Shown here: positions 27,884 to 37,255 of the stretch, in pieces
How positions within the stretch are numbered: the stretch's first letter is position 1
How the letters are laid out: every line of letters starts with the position of its first letter
Assembly (NCBI RefSeq): GCF_031127905.1
Contig: NZ_JARXIC010000013.1
Coordinates: 62,001-126,000 of the forward strand
Length of the DNA stretch: 64,000 bases
DNA from: Thalassobacterium sedimentorum
GTDB lineage: Bacteria > Verrucomicrobiota > Verrucomicrobiia > Opitutales > Coraliomargaritaceae
Direction: 5' to 3'
Position numbers and translations under genes: made by a program
The notes under the pieces: generated by a model
What the model was told of the DNA's origin: nothing
Seen by the model: only the letters and a program-made list of their open reading frames with translations
Database searches by the model: none

Positions 27884-28402
27884 TCAGACAACTGTATTGC
27901 CTATATGTGTTTCGCTGCTGCCTTCATGCCCAAATTTCTTGGAGAGTGCGGCATGCACATTGGCTGGAATTAAGCGTCGTTCGCGGTCGGTGAATTTGAA
28001 GACTTGTTTGACCAAGTTGGAACTGGTGAAGAAAAATTGCTCATTAGGCATCAGGAAGATAGTTTCGATGGAGTCGTCTAGGTGGCGGTTCATCTGTGCC
28101 ATTTGGAACTCATGTTCGAAGTCAGATACGGCACGTAGTCCGCGTATTAAGGCCACTGCTTGGGTTTGTTTGGCAAGATCGACGATTAAGCCTTCGAAGG
28201 CGATGACAGAGATGTTGGGGCGATCGACTAAATTCTCTTCGATTAATTTGACCCGTTCTTCGCTGCTAAAGAGAGGCTGCTTGGCTGCGTTGCGCGCTAC
28301 GGCGACGATGACTTTGTCGAAGATGTTTCGTGCGCGATTGATCACGTCGAGGTGACCATTCGTGATTGGATCGAAGGATCCCGGATAAATGCCGATTTTC
28401 AT
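27884..28402 (-). CDS. coaD: phosphopantetheine adenylyltransferase
   Basis: 172 residues, slightly longer than the usual 160 because of a C-terminal tail. It transfers AMP from ATP to 4'-phosphopantetheine in coenzyme A synthesis. The nucleotidyltransferase motif is [14 protein letters not shown] (T/HxGH), and the second signature reads [23 protein letters not shown], followed by TSSNLVKQV. Cytoplasmic hexamer in the family. Transcribed divergently from the pseudopilin cassette. Confidence 0.95.
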   Translation of the reverse strand: MKIGIYPGSFDPITNGHLDVINRARNIFDKVIVAVARNAAKQPLFSSEERVKLIEENLVDRPNISVIAFEGLIVDLAKQTQAVALIRGLRAVSDFEHEFQMAQMNRHLDDSIETIFLMPNEQFFFTSSNLVKQVFKFTDRERRLIPANVHAALSKKFGHEGSSETHIGNTVV

Positions 28403-28603
28403 ATGCTTCGGGATTCAGCGCAAATGTGACACGAAGTCCAACACATTTCGAGGCAATTGGGTGCCCTTGGAGTGCGGCATTGGCTTTTGTTTTTTAATCT
28501 TTTTGATAAAACTGTTGAAATACCCCCCTTGTCGCAACACCGAGTGTTGACAGGGCTTCTTAAAGCTATGACACTCGTTCACTTATTCTGTTAATACAGA
28601 GCT

Positions 28604-29263
28604 ATGACATTATCCCCCATGCTAGTTAAATCCCCTATATCGGTTCGACCTCGCTCGCAACAGCAAGGTTTCACGCTAATTGAGTTATTGATGGTGATCT
28701 CCGTCATTCTGATTCTGGCTGGAATTACCTTTGGTATTTCACGTGGCGTGCAAAATGCGCAGGCTCGTGCCAAAGCGAAGGCCGAGCTGGCTGTGCTGTC
28801 GCAGGCTTTGGAGCAATTTAAGAGTGATTACGGTGATTACCCATGGGTTCCTAACCGAGGGACCTCTGACGGTCAGATTCAAAGTAATGGTAGCCGTCTA
28901 CTTTTGGCTTTGGATGGTTGGATGAATTGGAACTACAACGGTGGTAGCAAGCCCGCTGATTTAAAATATCGCTTAGATTTTGACCCGGAGCAAGCTCGCG
29001 GGAAGTCGTATGTCGATATGGAGCAATTTACTTTTAACAGTGATTATACCGCTGATTCTGCACCCACGACTATTTATCCCGTGGATCCTTGGGGGAATCC
29101 TTATGTTTATGATTATATTGGTCCGAATACTACCGGCTGGGATAATTTTGGCTACGTCCTGTATTCTCGTGGTCCGGACGGCGAACATGTTGCTGTCGAC
29201 AGTTCAGGTATCCAAGAACAAACGGATTCGGAAAACGTCGATAACATTTACGCGGGTCAATAA
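28604..29263 (+). CDS. major pseudopilin GspG-like protein
   Basis: 219 residues. The prepilin signal is QQQGFTLIELLMVISVILIL with Glu at +5. The C-terminal half has the GspG signature YPVDPWGNPYVYDY and YVLYSRGPDGEH, the calcium-loop region of type II secretion major pseudopilins. Start at 28604 is accepted; ATG 28619 is an alternative. It is first of five closely spaced pseudopilin genes, the next starting 5 bp after its stop. Ten bases spanning its start codon (AGCTATGACA) are duplicated 36 bp upstream, creating an eight-codon reading frame. Confidence 0.88.
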   Translation: MTLSPMLVKSPISVRPRSQQQGFTLIELLMVISVILILAGITFGISRGVQNAQARAKAKAELAVLSQALEQFKSDYGDYPWVPNRGTSDGQIQSNGSRLLLALDGWMNWNYNGGSKPADLKYRLDFDPEQARGKSYVDMEQFTFNSDYTADSAPTTIYPVDPWGNPYVYDYIGPNTTGWDNFGYVLYSRGPDGEHVAVDSSGIQEQTDSENVDNIYAGQ

Positions 29264-29268
29264 GCACT

Positions 29269-29871
29269 ATGAAACAACCTATATCTAAACACTCATTCTC
29301 AAGCGCATCTGTAAAAGGTTTTACACTTATCGAATTGTTGATGGTCATTGCGATCATTGGTATTCTTGCTGGGATTCTCATCCCGACTGTGGGTGCGGTG
29401 CGTAAACAGGCCAATATTGCAGCTTCTAAGTCGCAACTATCCAATTACGTGACGGCGATCACTATGTTCAAGGGGGAATATGGTTATTATCCCTTTGTGA
29501 CTGGTTCGGGGACAACGGATGTAACTGTGGAGTTGTCCACTGACAGCGTTGATTTTATTAAAACGCTATCTGGGCGTGACCCCGATAGCTCTACCAATGC
29601 GAAGGTCGCCTTTGGTGGCAACCGCCGCATGATTGCCTTTCACAGTTTTAGTGATTCAGAGTTCTATTACGACAATGATACGGAAGTTGTGAGCTCCAAT
29701 CAATTGGCGGATCGTTTTAATAATACAAATATTAAGATCCTTATTGATGCGAACGGTGACGGCCGACTTACCGTTCCTGTTTTGGGCCAAATCAAAGCTG
29801 GTGCCACCGCCTATGTGTTGGATGATCCTAGCACAGAAGAGGAAGAACCTGATTATTACCTGAACGATTAA
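29269..29871 (+). CDS. pseudopilin (GspG/GspH-like), second in cassette
   Basis: 200 residues with prepilin signal VKGFTLIELLMVIAIIGILAG. The helix continues as a long N-terminal alpha-spine (SKSQLSNYVTAITMFKGEYGYYPFV) as in GspG. Near the C-terminus DANGDGRL resembles a calcium-binding loop. It ends one base before the next gene. A minor-pseudopilin role in the same apparatus as the preceding gene is inferred. Confidence 0.85.
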   Translation: MKQPISKHSFSSASVKGFTLIELLMVIAIIGILAGILIPTVGAVRKQANIAASKSQLSNYVTAITMFKGEYGYYPFVTGSGTTDVTVELSTDSVDFIKTLSGRDPDSSTNAKVAFGGNRRMIAFHSFSDSEFYYDNDTEVVSSNQLADRFNNTNIKILIDANGDGRLTVPVLGQIKAGATAYVLDDPSTEEEEPDYYLND

Positions 29872-30540
29872 ATGATGCTACGAACAGAATCTAGTCTTAT
29901 GCGCTCGAAATCAGCATTTACGCTGATTGAACTCCTCGTTGTCATAAGTATCATATTGATTGCGTCATCGATTATTTTCATCGGTGGGAACGGAGGGGCT
30001 GGAGCTAAGCTAAGCTCGGCGCAGCGTATCATTGCCGGTGTGGCACAAGGCGCACGTGGACAGGCCATTTTAAAAAATGCAAAGACCTGCTTGATTATTA
30101 ATAATGATCCTACCGACCTTGAGAAATATCGTAGATTTATTGGTATTATTTATAGGGGGTATGATACAGACAGCAGTGGCAATGAGGTTGGCACTGAGGG
30201 CTGGATCGCGGCAACTCAAGGCGTCTATCTGCCTGAAGGGATCTATTTTGATCCAAGCTTGAGTAAGGATTATGGAGGTGAGACTGAGAGTGTGAATTTT
30301 CCGCGTCGAACTGTGGCAGGTTCTTCGGACGATCCCGTTCCTTATTATAAATACACTTTTAAGTCGAACGGTAATTCGGAGAATGCCAATGAGTGGTTGG
30401 TCATTCGAGCAGGCCAATTAAATGCGGATGGTGAACTGCAAGCTTATAATTCTGAAAGCGAGGAAGCTGGCCTGAAAGCTGCACTCATCTTCCGCAAAGT
30501 AGGCACGACAACACTGGTCGACGATCCCACTAAAATTTAA
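29872..30540 (+). CDS. pseudopilin resembling Verru_Chthon cassette protein D (GspH-like)
   Basis: 222 residues from ATG 29872; ATG 29899 (before RSKSAFTLIELL) is an alternative. Prepilin site SAFTLIELLVVISIILIASS, then LSSAQRIIAGVAQGARGQA, the arrangement seen in GspH-like minor pseudopilins and the Verru_Chthon D family. The C-terminal half is beta-rich. It starts immediately after the stop of the preceding gene. Confidence 0.8.
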   Translation: MMLRTESSLMRSKSAFTLIELLVVISIILIASSIIFIGGNGGAGAKLSSAQRIIAGVAQGARGQAILKNAKTCLIINNDPTDLEKYRRFIGIIYRGYDTDSSGNEVGTEGWIAATQGVYLPEGIYFDPSLSKDYGGETESVNFPRRTVAGSSDDPVPYYKYTFKSNGNSENANEWLVIRAGQLNADGELQAYNSESEEAGLKAALIFRKVGTTTLVDDPTKI

Positions 30541-30560
30541 TCCTTTGATTTCAGTTTAAC

Positions 30561-31274
30561 ATGCACGTGAAAAAATATTCATTCCATCGGTCGGTCAACC
30601 GTAGTCGTTCAGCTGGCTTTAGTCTCATTGAGGTGGTTTTGGCCATCGGAATCTTCCTGATTACAGTTCTGGCATTGGTGGGACTGTTAGCACCGACTCT
30701 TAAATCAGTAGATGATGTGGAGAAGACCGATGAAATTTCGTCGATCGTGAATTCGGTGAACGCGTTTTTACAGAATTCTCCTGAGATCGCTAATGCCGGT
30801 GAGTCTAAATTCGCGACGATTTTTAATGCGGTGGTTGGCGATGACTACGCGCAAATTCTAGCCTTTCGTCAGTATGAACAAGGGGAGAATATTGGCTTCA
30901 AAATCGGTTTTATTGGTGAGACCAATGCTACAGTTACGGACGCCGACATCACTAATGGCACAGAGGTTTATGCCGCGGGGCCGATTTATCGTGTGGTTTT
31001 GTCAGCATCTTCGGTGACACCTGAGAGCTACCTCACGGGCGCACCTGACCGTAATACTACGAGTGGAGTCTACACCCTTTCAAATAAGACACTCGATAAT
31101 TATTTAGAAGGATACTTCGCGATGGAGGTGCGTATCTATGTTGAGGATCCCTCTCCGAACTACGACATTATGAAATTGCCGCCTAACGCTGGAGAGGACC
31201 CCAAGGATGCGACCTTAGTGAACATCAAGGATAAGGATCCTATCTTTACCTATAACACTGCAATCGTTCGCTAA
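30561..31274 (+). CDS. pseudopilin resembling Verru_Chthon cassette protein B (GspI-like)
   Basis: 237 residues. Prepilin site SAGFSLIEVVLAIGIFLITV, where SLIEV with a following VLAIGIF is typical of GspI and the Verru_Chthon B family. The next segment ALVGLLAPTLKSVDDVEK matches that family. It is 20 bp downstream of the preceding gene. It likely forms part of the pseudopilus tip complex. Confidence 0.8.
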   Translation: MHVKKYSFHRSVNRSRSAGFSLIEVVLAIGIFLITVLALVGLLAPTLKSVDDVEKTDEISSIVNSVNAFLQNSPEIANAGESKFATIFNAVVGDDYAQILAFRQYEQGENIGFKIGFIGETNATVTDADITNGTEVYAAGPIYRVVLSASSVTPESYLTGAPDRNTTSGVYTLSNKTLDNYLEGYFAMEVRIYVEDPSPNYDIMKLPPNAGEDPKDATLVNIKDKDPIFTYNTAIVR

Positions 31275-31283
31275 TTATTTCCT

Positions 31284-32174
31284 ATGAAAAATTTAAAGGT
31301 AAACAAATCGGCACGTGGCTTTACACTTATCGAAATCATGGTGGCTACGGTCATCATGGTGGTGCTCGTGGGCTTGGTTATTCAGATTACAAGCGAAGTG
31401 CTCAAGGTTTGGAATCGTTCTTCCGGTAAGCTGTCGGCCAATGCCGAGGCCCGTATTGCGATGGAACTACTCACCCAGGATTTGGAAACCGCTGTCTTGC
31501 GTAATAATGATCAGCAGTGGTTGCGCGTGGAATCTCCACAGAATCCAGGAGGACCCTATGAGGATCAAACGGTGGCCTTAAAGCTATTTTCCCCTGCTTT
31601 GGATCGTGATGAGTCATCCGCTGGTGATATCTGTGGCATTGCTTACCGTCTGTTTTATCAACCTGCTTATGATGGAGCTACGGATAACGTCTATGCGCTG
31701 TATCGAAGCATCGCTCGTCCCGACGATACTTTTAATCATTTGATGGGGAGTTCTTCGATGACCGAAAGCCCCCAGTCTCAGTTAGTCGGACCAAGTACCG
31801 GAGCGATTGCAGGCTTCTGGGGGGATGATGCAGTTACTGACGAAAAGAATTATCTGGCGGGTAATATTGTAGATTTCAAAGTGATTCTCTATGAAGACGA
31901 TGGCAGCGGTGAGCCTGAACCGATTAATTGGGATCCCGCTCAGGGGCGTTTAGTTGCAGGAGCTGGAGGTGCATTTGCTTTTGGTGGTACCAGCCAAGAT
32001 TTGATTACAAATCCTCTGTTATTTGCAGAAATTCGATTGACGGTGCTCTCCGACCAAGGTTTAGAGATTTTAGAGAATATGGCTGGTAGTGGTTACGATG
32101 ATGTTGATGACGTCGTTCGTGAGCACGGAGATGTCTTTGTGCGTCGCGTTAATTTCATGGCACGTCCGCTTTAG
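31284..32174 (+). CDS. pseudopilin resembling Verru_Chthon cassette protein C (GspJ-like)
   Basis: 296 residues. Prepilin site ARGFTLIEIMVATVIMVVLV, then SANAEARIAMELLTQDLETAV, the GspJ-type helix. Length and the C-terminal FVRRVNFMARPL fit the Verru_Chthon C family. It is 9 bp after the preceding gene and last in the cassette, directly followed by a strong terminator. No large cassette protein A or GspK homologue follows. Confidence 0.82.
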   Translation: MKNLKVNKSARGFTLIEIMVATVIMVVLVGLVIQITSEVLKVWNRSSGKLSANAEARIAMELLTQDLETAVLRNNDQQWLRVESPQNPGGPYEDQTVALKLFSPALDRDESSAGDICGIAYRLFYQPAYDGATDNVYALYRSIARPDDTFNHLMGSSSMTESPQSQLVGPSTGAIAGFWGDDAVTDEKNYLAGNIVDFKVILYEDDGSGEPEPINWDPAQGRLVAGAGGAFAFGGTSQDLITNPLLFAEIRLTVLSDQGLEILENMAGSGYDDVDDVVREHGDVFVRRVNFMARPL

Positions 32175-32221
32175 TTTAGCTTTTTGAATCCACGCCGATT
32201 GAGCGTGGTTCATTATACTTC

Positions 32222-32261
32222 GCCCTCGGTTTGCTGGATGCAGTAAGCCGAGGGCTTTTTT
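32222..32261 (+). terminator. rho-independent terminator of the pseudopilin cassette
   Basis: GCCCTCGG (32222-32229) pairs with CCGAGGGC (32248-32255), with inner pairing TTTGCTG/CAGTAAG almost complete around GATG, followed by T6 and then a run of eight G. The remaining bases to 32453 show no gene. Confidence 0.85.
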
Positions 32262-32453
32262 GGGGGGGGCATCGTCATTTGCGGGGAAGGCATGCTTGAA
32301 GAGATAAGCCCTCAAATCTTAGTTTCAAACTGTACATGGATCTCCACCATTATGATGCCTTCTTGACATGATCTTCCCTGTTCTCAGAAGCGAGGCTACG
32401 AGAAACATCTCTATTAGGTTCACACTTTTTGTGAATAGATATACTTCATCGTA

Positions 32454-33695
32454 TTAGCGATAGAGCCAGAAGCGTTTGGCTTCATTTTGGAAACTCTGTG
32501 CTTGTTGGGTCCATTGATTCATGAAATCTGCGACTCGAGCTTGTGCGCCACGTTGAGTGATTTCGTTCCACCATGCGGTGCTACCGACATGTTTATTGAA
32601 TAGAGTGGGGTTCTTGGACGCGGCGAAGGGATTGCTAGTCGACCATGCCGCTGAGAGTTGCATCATGTGGAAGCTGAGTTCGGTGGGGCGTACACGCTTC
32701 CAATCCACCACACTGACGTAAAGTCCGCTGAGTGAGGCTCCGGCGGCGCTCTTGGTATGTACGATTCGGTAATTGAGTCCCGAAATGCGCTTGGCTTCTA
32801 GGGCGGCTTTCAGTTGGGCTGGAGATTTGCCTTTATAGCGTAAGAGTCGAAAAGGATAAGGGGTGCCAATGCCGTGGCTAAAGCCACCTTCTTGTGCGCC
32901 GAGGCCAGTCATCGCGTAGCCGAGCACGGCGGAGAGGTCGGGAATATAAGGCGAGGTGGGCACCCAGCGCAGTCCTGTTTGTGTCCAGAGCATGTCACGA
33001 CTCCAGCCTTGCATGGGGACTATAGTTAATTTGCCTTGCTCGCGTGTTGTTTTGGGGGTTTCCATCCAACCGGGAGAGTTCTTGGCGATTCGTGCCAACT
33101 CGGCAATGGTTAGGCCATGCACATAGGGTACGTGAAAGGCGCCTACATAGCTGCGCCATTGGGTATCGAGTGGAGGGCCGTCAACTTTGAGACCACCGAG
33201 CGGGTTGGGGCGGTCCAGTATCACGACTTCGACGCCATTTTCAAAACAGGCTTCCATTGCATAGCGCATGCAGCTGACATAGGTGTAGGAGCGCACGCCG
33301 ATATCTTGTAAGTCGACTACCAGTGCATCCAAACCTGCAAGCATTTTTGCGGTGGGCTTGCGATACTGACCATACAGAGAGTATACGGGGAGCCCGGTTC
33401 GAGGATCAATTTTATCGTCGACGGGGACATTAGCTTGTTCGTCGCCGTAAATACCGTGCTCCGGTCCGAAGAGCGCCATGAGTCGAATGTTGGGGGCACG
33501 GCGCAGCACATCGATACTACTTTCTCCGCGTCGGTTGAGTCCGGCGGGGTGGGTGAGTAGGCCGATTCGTTTGCCATCGATTGCACGGAAGCCGCTTTGT
33601 TCCAGCACATCGATGCCTAGGTAAATCGTTTCTGCGCGGATGAGGCCAGTCCACAGAAAGAGTGGGAGTAATGAGAGGCAGAGCTTTTTAATCAT
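32454..33695 (-). CDS. DUF1343 family, exo-beta-N-acetylmuramidase NamZ-like
   Basis: 413 residues with a signal peptide (about 1-21, [21 protein letters not shown]). Conserved blocks of the family are present: [46 protein letters not shown] and [10 protein letters not shown]. Characterised members remove terminal MurNAc from peptidoglycan fragments. Exported to periplasm or beyond. The start overlaps the end of the DUF2062 gene by 8 bp, giving translational coupling within a three-gene operon with glycerate kinase. Confidence 0.9.
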   Translation of the reverse strand: MIKKLCLSLLPLFLWTGLIRAETIYLGIDVLEQSGFRAIDGKRIGLLTHPAGLNRRGESSIDVLRRAPNIRLMALFGPEHGIYGDEQANVPVDDKIDPRTGLPVYSLYGQYRKPTAKMLAGLDALVVDLQDIGVRSYTYVSCMRYAMEACFENGVEVVILDRPNPLGGLKVDGPPLDTQWRSYVGAFHVPYVHGLTIAELARIAKNSPGWMETPKTTREQGKLTIVPMQGWSRDMLWTQTGLRWVPTSPYIPDLSAVLGYAMTGLGAQEGGFSHGIGTPYPFRLLRYKGKSPAQLKAALEAKRISGLNYRIVHTKSAAGASLSGLYVSVVDWKRVRPTELSFHMMQLSAAWSTSNPFAASKNPTLFNKHVGSTAWWNEITQRGAQARVADFMNQWTQQAQSFQNEAKRFWLYR

Positions 33696-34350
33696 TGATG
33701 GAGTCTTTAGAGGACGCTGAGGCGCCGGGCTTTGATTTGTGGTCGTTCATTTTTGCACGTAAGAGTGCATAGCTAGCGGCAGTGCGGTTGGCAACGATGC
33801 GATAAATGACACTACCGATCAAGCCGAAGAAGGTGCCCATTACCAAGGCGCCTAAATTGGTGACACCGAATACCATCGCGATATTGTCAAATTTGTTCCC
33901 CCAGGCTCCGTGGATGAAATTGTCTAGTAGCAGGCGCACCTCTTGATGGTTCAGTGGATCGACTTGTATGCCAACAAAACCTAGGAAGATGCGTCCGATC
34001 TGGTAGGCGGCATACCAGATGGGTAAGACTGTGAGTGGATTGGATACCACTTGTAGTCCAACTAGAATCGGTAGGTTTGCGCGGAGCACGAGTGCGAGTA
34101 GAAATGCTAGCGGCACCTGTATGCCATAAATTGGCATGAGTGTGAGTATGCTGCCTGCATAGATTGCAGGCACTGCATTTTCGACACGAAAGCTCCAAAT
34201 ATAGATGCGCTTACGGGCTGCTTCGGAGAAAAATTTTAAGATCGGATAGCGGTGTATGTTGGCGCGCCGCGGGAGCGGTCGTAGCCATTTTTTAACTCTT
34301 CGTATGCGGCGCCATTTGGTCTTGTTGAATTCTGATTCCTCAGCCGTCAT
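33688..34350 (-). CDS. DUF2062 membrane protein
   Basis: 220 residues. A basic N-terminal stretch ([18 protein letters not shown]) precedes the DUF2062 core with hydrophobic segments around [20 protein letters not shown] and [20 protein letters not shown], then two more helices near the C-terminus. Function of the family is unknown; inner membrane location is predicted. It overlaps glycerate kinase by 11 bp upstream and the NamZ gene by 8 bp downstream. Confidence 0.87.
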   Translation of the reverse strand: MTAEESEFNKTKWRRIRRVKKWLRPLPRRANIHRYPILKFFSEAARKRIYIWSFRVENAVPAIYAGSILTLMPIYGIQVPLAFLLALVLRANLPILVGLQVVSNPLTVLPIWYAAYQIGRIFLGFVGIQVDPLNHQEVRLLLDNFIHGAWGNKFDNIAMVFGVTNLGALVMGTFFGLIGSVIYRIVANRTAASYALLRAKMNDHKSKPGASASSKDSIND

Positions 34351-35515
34351 TACGGTATTGGGTCTGCAAGACTTCGGTCACTTTTTGCGTTAAAAATTGA
34401 GCGGCACCTTTGAGTGCTTCTGGTAGGGGGGTGCCTGCAGGTGTGATACTATACACTGCGGTGCCTGGAAACCTCTCACGTACGCTTTGGGCGGCGTCAT
34501 CTTCGGCCAAACCTGCCAGTAAAATGGCGGCTGTGTCGCTGGAGTAGGCGGCTGCGAGTAGCGCGTAGGGGCCCTTGCCTGCGAGCGAACTCTGGTCAAA
34601 TTTACCTTCGCCTGTGAGCACGAGATCGGCGTGCTTTATTTTATTGGCGAGGTCTAGCCATGCGGTGACCAGTTCGAAGCCTGGCACATAGCTAGCGCCA
34701 AAAGCGACGTTGAGCCCGAAGCCTAAACCACCGGCGGCACCGCTGCCGGGCACTTTGAGGCGGCTATTGTCCTGTTTGAAAAATTGGCAAAGTTGCTTGG
34801 CGACACGTTCTGAGGCATCGTCGAACGCTTCGATTGCATCTGGGCTAAGTCCTTTTTGTGGGCCATAAATCGCGGCAGCACCTTGTGGGCCCAGCAGCGG
34901 GTTGTCTACATCGCAGGCGATGTAGATCGGAGGCACTTCAATATCGATTTGACCCGTTATTTGTTGGATTTCGTCCCATTGTGCTGGGGTGATCTGGCCG
35001 CTGGGGCAAAATTTCAGTCCGAGGCTTTCAAGAGCGCCGAGACCGAGATCACTGGTGGCACTGCCGCCGATGCCGAGCAGAATGGCACTGGCCTCTTCGG
35101 CCACCGCGATACGAATCAGGTCACCTACGCCGCGTGTGGTGCAATGCTTGGGGTGGCGTTGGGCGTGCGGCACTTGCTCTAGTCCAGCGACGGAGGCCAT
35201 TTCTATGATCGCTAATTGACCTGTCTTGACTGCCAAAAATTGACGTGCACTTGCGGGAATGGCTTCAATCGCAACCCAGCCAAGTGGGGCTTCGACTTCT
35301 TCCCCGAGTGGGCCGCAGACCGTATGGTGCTCCATATAGCCATTGGCGGCCTGAGTTAATATAGGGCAAAATCCTTCGCCGCCATCTGTCAATGGGGCGC
35401 GAGTGAAGGTGTGTTGGTCGCCCAGCGCTGCGCGTGCGCCGCTCAGTGCGGCATCGCAAGCACAGTCGGCTGGCATGGCATCTTTGAATTTATCGAAGGC
35501 GGCTAGGATGTGCAT
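34340..35515 (-). CDS. glycerate kinase (GlxK/GarK type)
   Basis: 391 residues. It phosphorylates D-glycerate, probably to 2-phosphoglycerate as in the GarK/GlxK family. The N-terminal [21 protein letters not shown], the segment [10 protein letters not shown], the ATP-site [34 protein letters not shown] and [19 protein letters not shown] are all present. Cytoplasmic. First gene of the overlapping operon with DUF2062 and NamZ. The link between glycerate and peptidoglycan recycling is unclear and may only be shared transcription. Confidence 0.93.
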   Translation of the reverse strand: MHILAAFDKFKDAMPADCACDAALSGARAALGDQHTFTRAPLTDGGEGFCPILTQAANGYMEHHTVCGPLGEEVEAPLGWVAIEAIPASARQFLAVKTGQLAIIEMASVAGLEQVPHAQRHPKHCTTRGVGDLIRIAVAEEASAILLGIGGSATSDLGLGALESLGLKFCPSGQITPAQWDEIQQITGQIDIEVPPIYIACDVDNPLLGPQGAAAIYGPQKGLSPDAIEAFDDASERVAKQLCQFFKQDNSRLKVPGSGAAGGLGFGLNVAFGASYVPGFELVTAWLDLANKIKHADLVLTGEGKFDQSSLAGKGPYALLAAAYSSDTAAILLAGLAEDDAAQSVRERFPGTAVYSITPAGTPLPEALKGAAQFLTQKVTEVLQTQYRNDG

Positions 35516-35632
35516 ATGGGCGCGAATATGAACATCGAATGGCGAAGGTCCAACATTGTTCGTGGAATAATTTGAAATTACCTCGTACGGAATTGGAGTG
35601 CCGCTTCTTCGCTAGCTGGCATAAAGCATGCT

Positions 35633-35651
35633 AATGGTTTTGAGAACCATT
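35633..35651. promoter_or_regulatory. dyad AATGGTT-N5-AACCATT upstream of the GCH2-like gene
   Basis: Perfect 7-bp arms end 7 bases before the ATG at 35659, covering the ribosome-binding position. It may be an operator or a small hairpin that affects translation. No FMN riboswitch is visible in the 143-bp divergent gap to the glycerate kinase gene. Confidence 0.35.
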
Positions 35652-35658
35652 TATCGTT

Positions 35659-37251
35659 ATGAGCACTCTTCCTTCGTCCAGCGCCGAATCTTCCACTCAA
35701 CAGCACCCAACGCATATCGATATTCATAATTTGCCAGACTGGCTACGTGCTTATTCGGTAGATGCGTCGGTTTTGGATGAGTCAGAAATTGATCGGCATC
35801 CCGTGCATGGGACGACTGTTTATCTAGCACATACTCAGGTGCCTACGCGCTACGGCGATTTTTGTGCCTGTATCTTTCAGGATATTATCCATAAGGGCTA
35901 TATCATCGCACTGACCTATGGTGACATTAAAGAGGCCGACCTCTTGCATACGCGCATGCACTCGAGCTGTGTGACCAGTGAAACACTGGGTGGATGTGAT
36001 TGCGATTGTGTGCAGCAACTTGAGGGCGCGATGGAGAAGATTGCCGAGAGTGGGCATGGTATTTTGTTCTATTTACTGCAAGAGGGGCGCGGCGTTGGTT
36101 ACTCGGCGAAGGCACGCGACCGGATGTTGGTGCAGGCGAGTGGCGACACCTTATCGACCTTTGATGCTTATAAGACTTTGGGGCTGAAGAAGGATTATCG
36201 TCAGTATCTCAACATCGCCGATATCGTGCACATTTTGGACATTGATGCCAAGTGGGTGGTGTTGACGAATAATCCCGACAAAGTGGAGGCGATGCAACGC
36301 AATGGATTGACGGTCGAGCGCACCGAATCGATTGAGTATGAGCCGGGGCCTTTTAATTTATTTTATTTGAAATCGAAGCAGGAGTCCGGGCATGTGCTCT
36401 CGCGGCCCAATGAGCTGCCGCTGGCGGACATTCGCCTTCCCGAAGCCGTAGTGCCTTTTAAGCCTGTGCGCTTAGAGCACGCGGAGCGCTTTATATATAT
36501 GGCGAGTTACCTGCTGCCGATTCGACCGATCGACGATGAGATCGTGGTCTCGTACGATCTGGTGCGTGAGATCTTGGGCGATGAGGAGCTGGAGCCGTAT
36601 ACCATGGGACCCGAGCCGATGATTCGCGAATTTAAATCGATTCGAGGGAATCGCTTGATCTTGAAAATTGATTCCAAGGCGATCGAAGCCAGGGGCAAGG
36701 ATCCTAAGGAGAACCCATTCGCACGCCTGCTCTTTGAGCCATACTGGTTTCGCGTGCATGTGTATTACGATATCGTGAGTGGTGATGACTTTGTGGTGCT
36801 GACCCATGGTAACCCCAAGTCTTATGATCGACCAATCGTGCGCATTCAGAGTGAGTCTATCCTGAATCGTTTTCCTGTAAAAGTGGACGAGAATAAGGCG
36901 AAGTATAACCGCGCGATTCAACACATCGTGCGTTATGGCAGTGGTGCGGTGGTGCTGGTGTATCAGGATGGGCGTGGGGCAGGTTTCGGTGCTTTCTCGC
37001 TGGATCGTATGTTTCGCGAGCAAAACCGTAGCTATGATACTCGCGAGTCCTACCGTAAGCTCGGCGTTCCTTTTGATCAGCGTGACTACGAGTGTGTCTT
37101 TCAAATTTTGAAAAGCCATCTCCCGAGCATGAACATTCAGATGGTCATGAACTCGCCCAATAGTTTGATAGAGAAAAACGAGTATGCACAGGCGCTGCAC
37201 CGCAGTGGTTTAAATGTAGTTGATTGGATCTTTCTAGAGTCTGAGACTTGA
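35659..37251 (+). CDS. tandem GTP-cyclohydrolase-II-like protein, second module without zinc cysteines
   Basis: 530 residues, about 2.5 times normal RibA. Module 1 (about 50-245) has the three zinc cysteines of GCH2 at Cys104, Cys115 and Cys117 (SSCVTSE then GGCDCDC), the catalytic region LLQEGRGVGYSAKARDRM and VLTNNPDKVEAMQRNG. Module 2 (about 350-528) repeats the fold (VYQDGRGAGFGAFSLDRM, then MNSPNSLIEKNEYAQ) but has no cysteine at the zinc positions and Asp for the Glu of EGRG. A linker of about 100 residues joins them. No DHBP synthase domain is present. The first module may convert GTP to the first riboflavin intermediate or act on a related purine. The second is probably regulatory or has another activity. 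The SIS gene follows after 4 bp. Confidence 0.85.
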   Translation: MSTLPSSSAESSTQQHPTHIDIHNLPDWLRAYSVDASVLDESEIDRHPVHGTTVYLAHTQVPTRYGDFCACIFQDIIHKGYIIALTYGDIKEADLLHTRMHSSCVTSETLGGCDCDCVQQLEGAMEKIAESGHGILFYLLQEGRGVGYSAKARDRMLVQASGDTLSTFDAYKTLGLKKDYRQYLNIADIVHILDIDAKWVVLTNNPDKVEAMQRNGLTVERTESIEYEPGPFNLFYLKSKQESGHVLSRPNELPLADIRLPEAVVPFKPVRLEHAERFIYMASYLLPIRPIDDEIVVSYDLVREILGDEELEPYTMGPEPMIREFKSIRGNRLILKIDSKAIEARGKDPKENPFARLLFEPYWFRVHVYYDIVSGDDFVVLTHGNPKSYDRPIVRIQSESILNRFPVKVDENKAKYNRAIQHIVRYGSGAVVLVYQDGRGAGFGAFSLDRMFREQNRSYDTRESYRKLGVPFDQRDYECVFQILKSHLPSMNIQMVMNSPNSLIEKNEYAQALHRSGLNVVDWIFLESET

Positions 37252-37255
37252 GGCT

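Noticed and set aside
35516-35658. FMN riboswitch before the GCH2-like gene
   Set aside because: The gap is only 143 bp and lacks the conserved RFN-element sequences; only a small dyad is present.
36472-37200. 242-codon antisense frame over the GCH2-like gene
   Set aside because: No recognised motif; the plus-strand protein shows two GCH2-like modules over the same bases.
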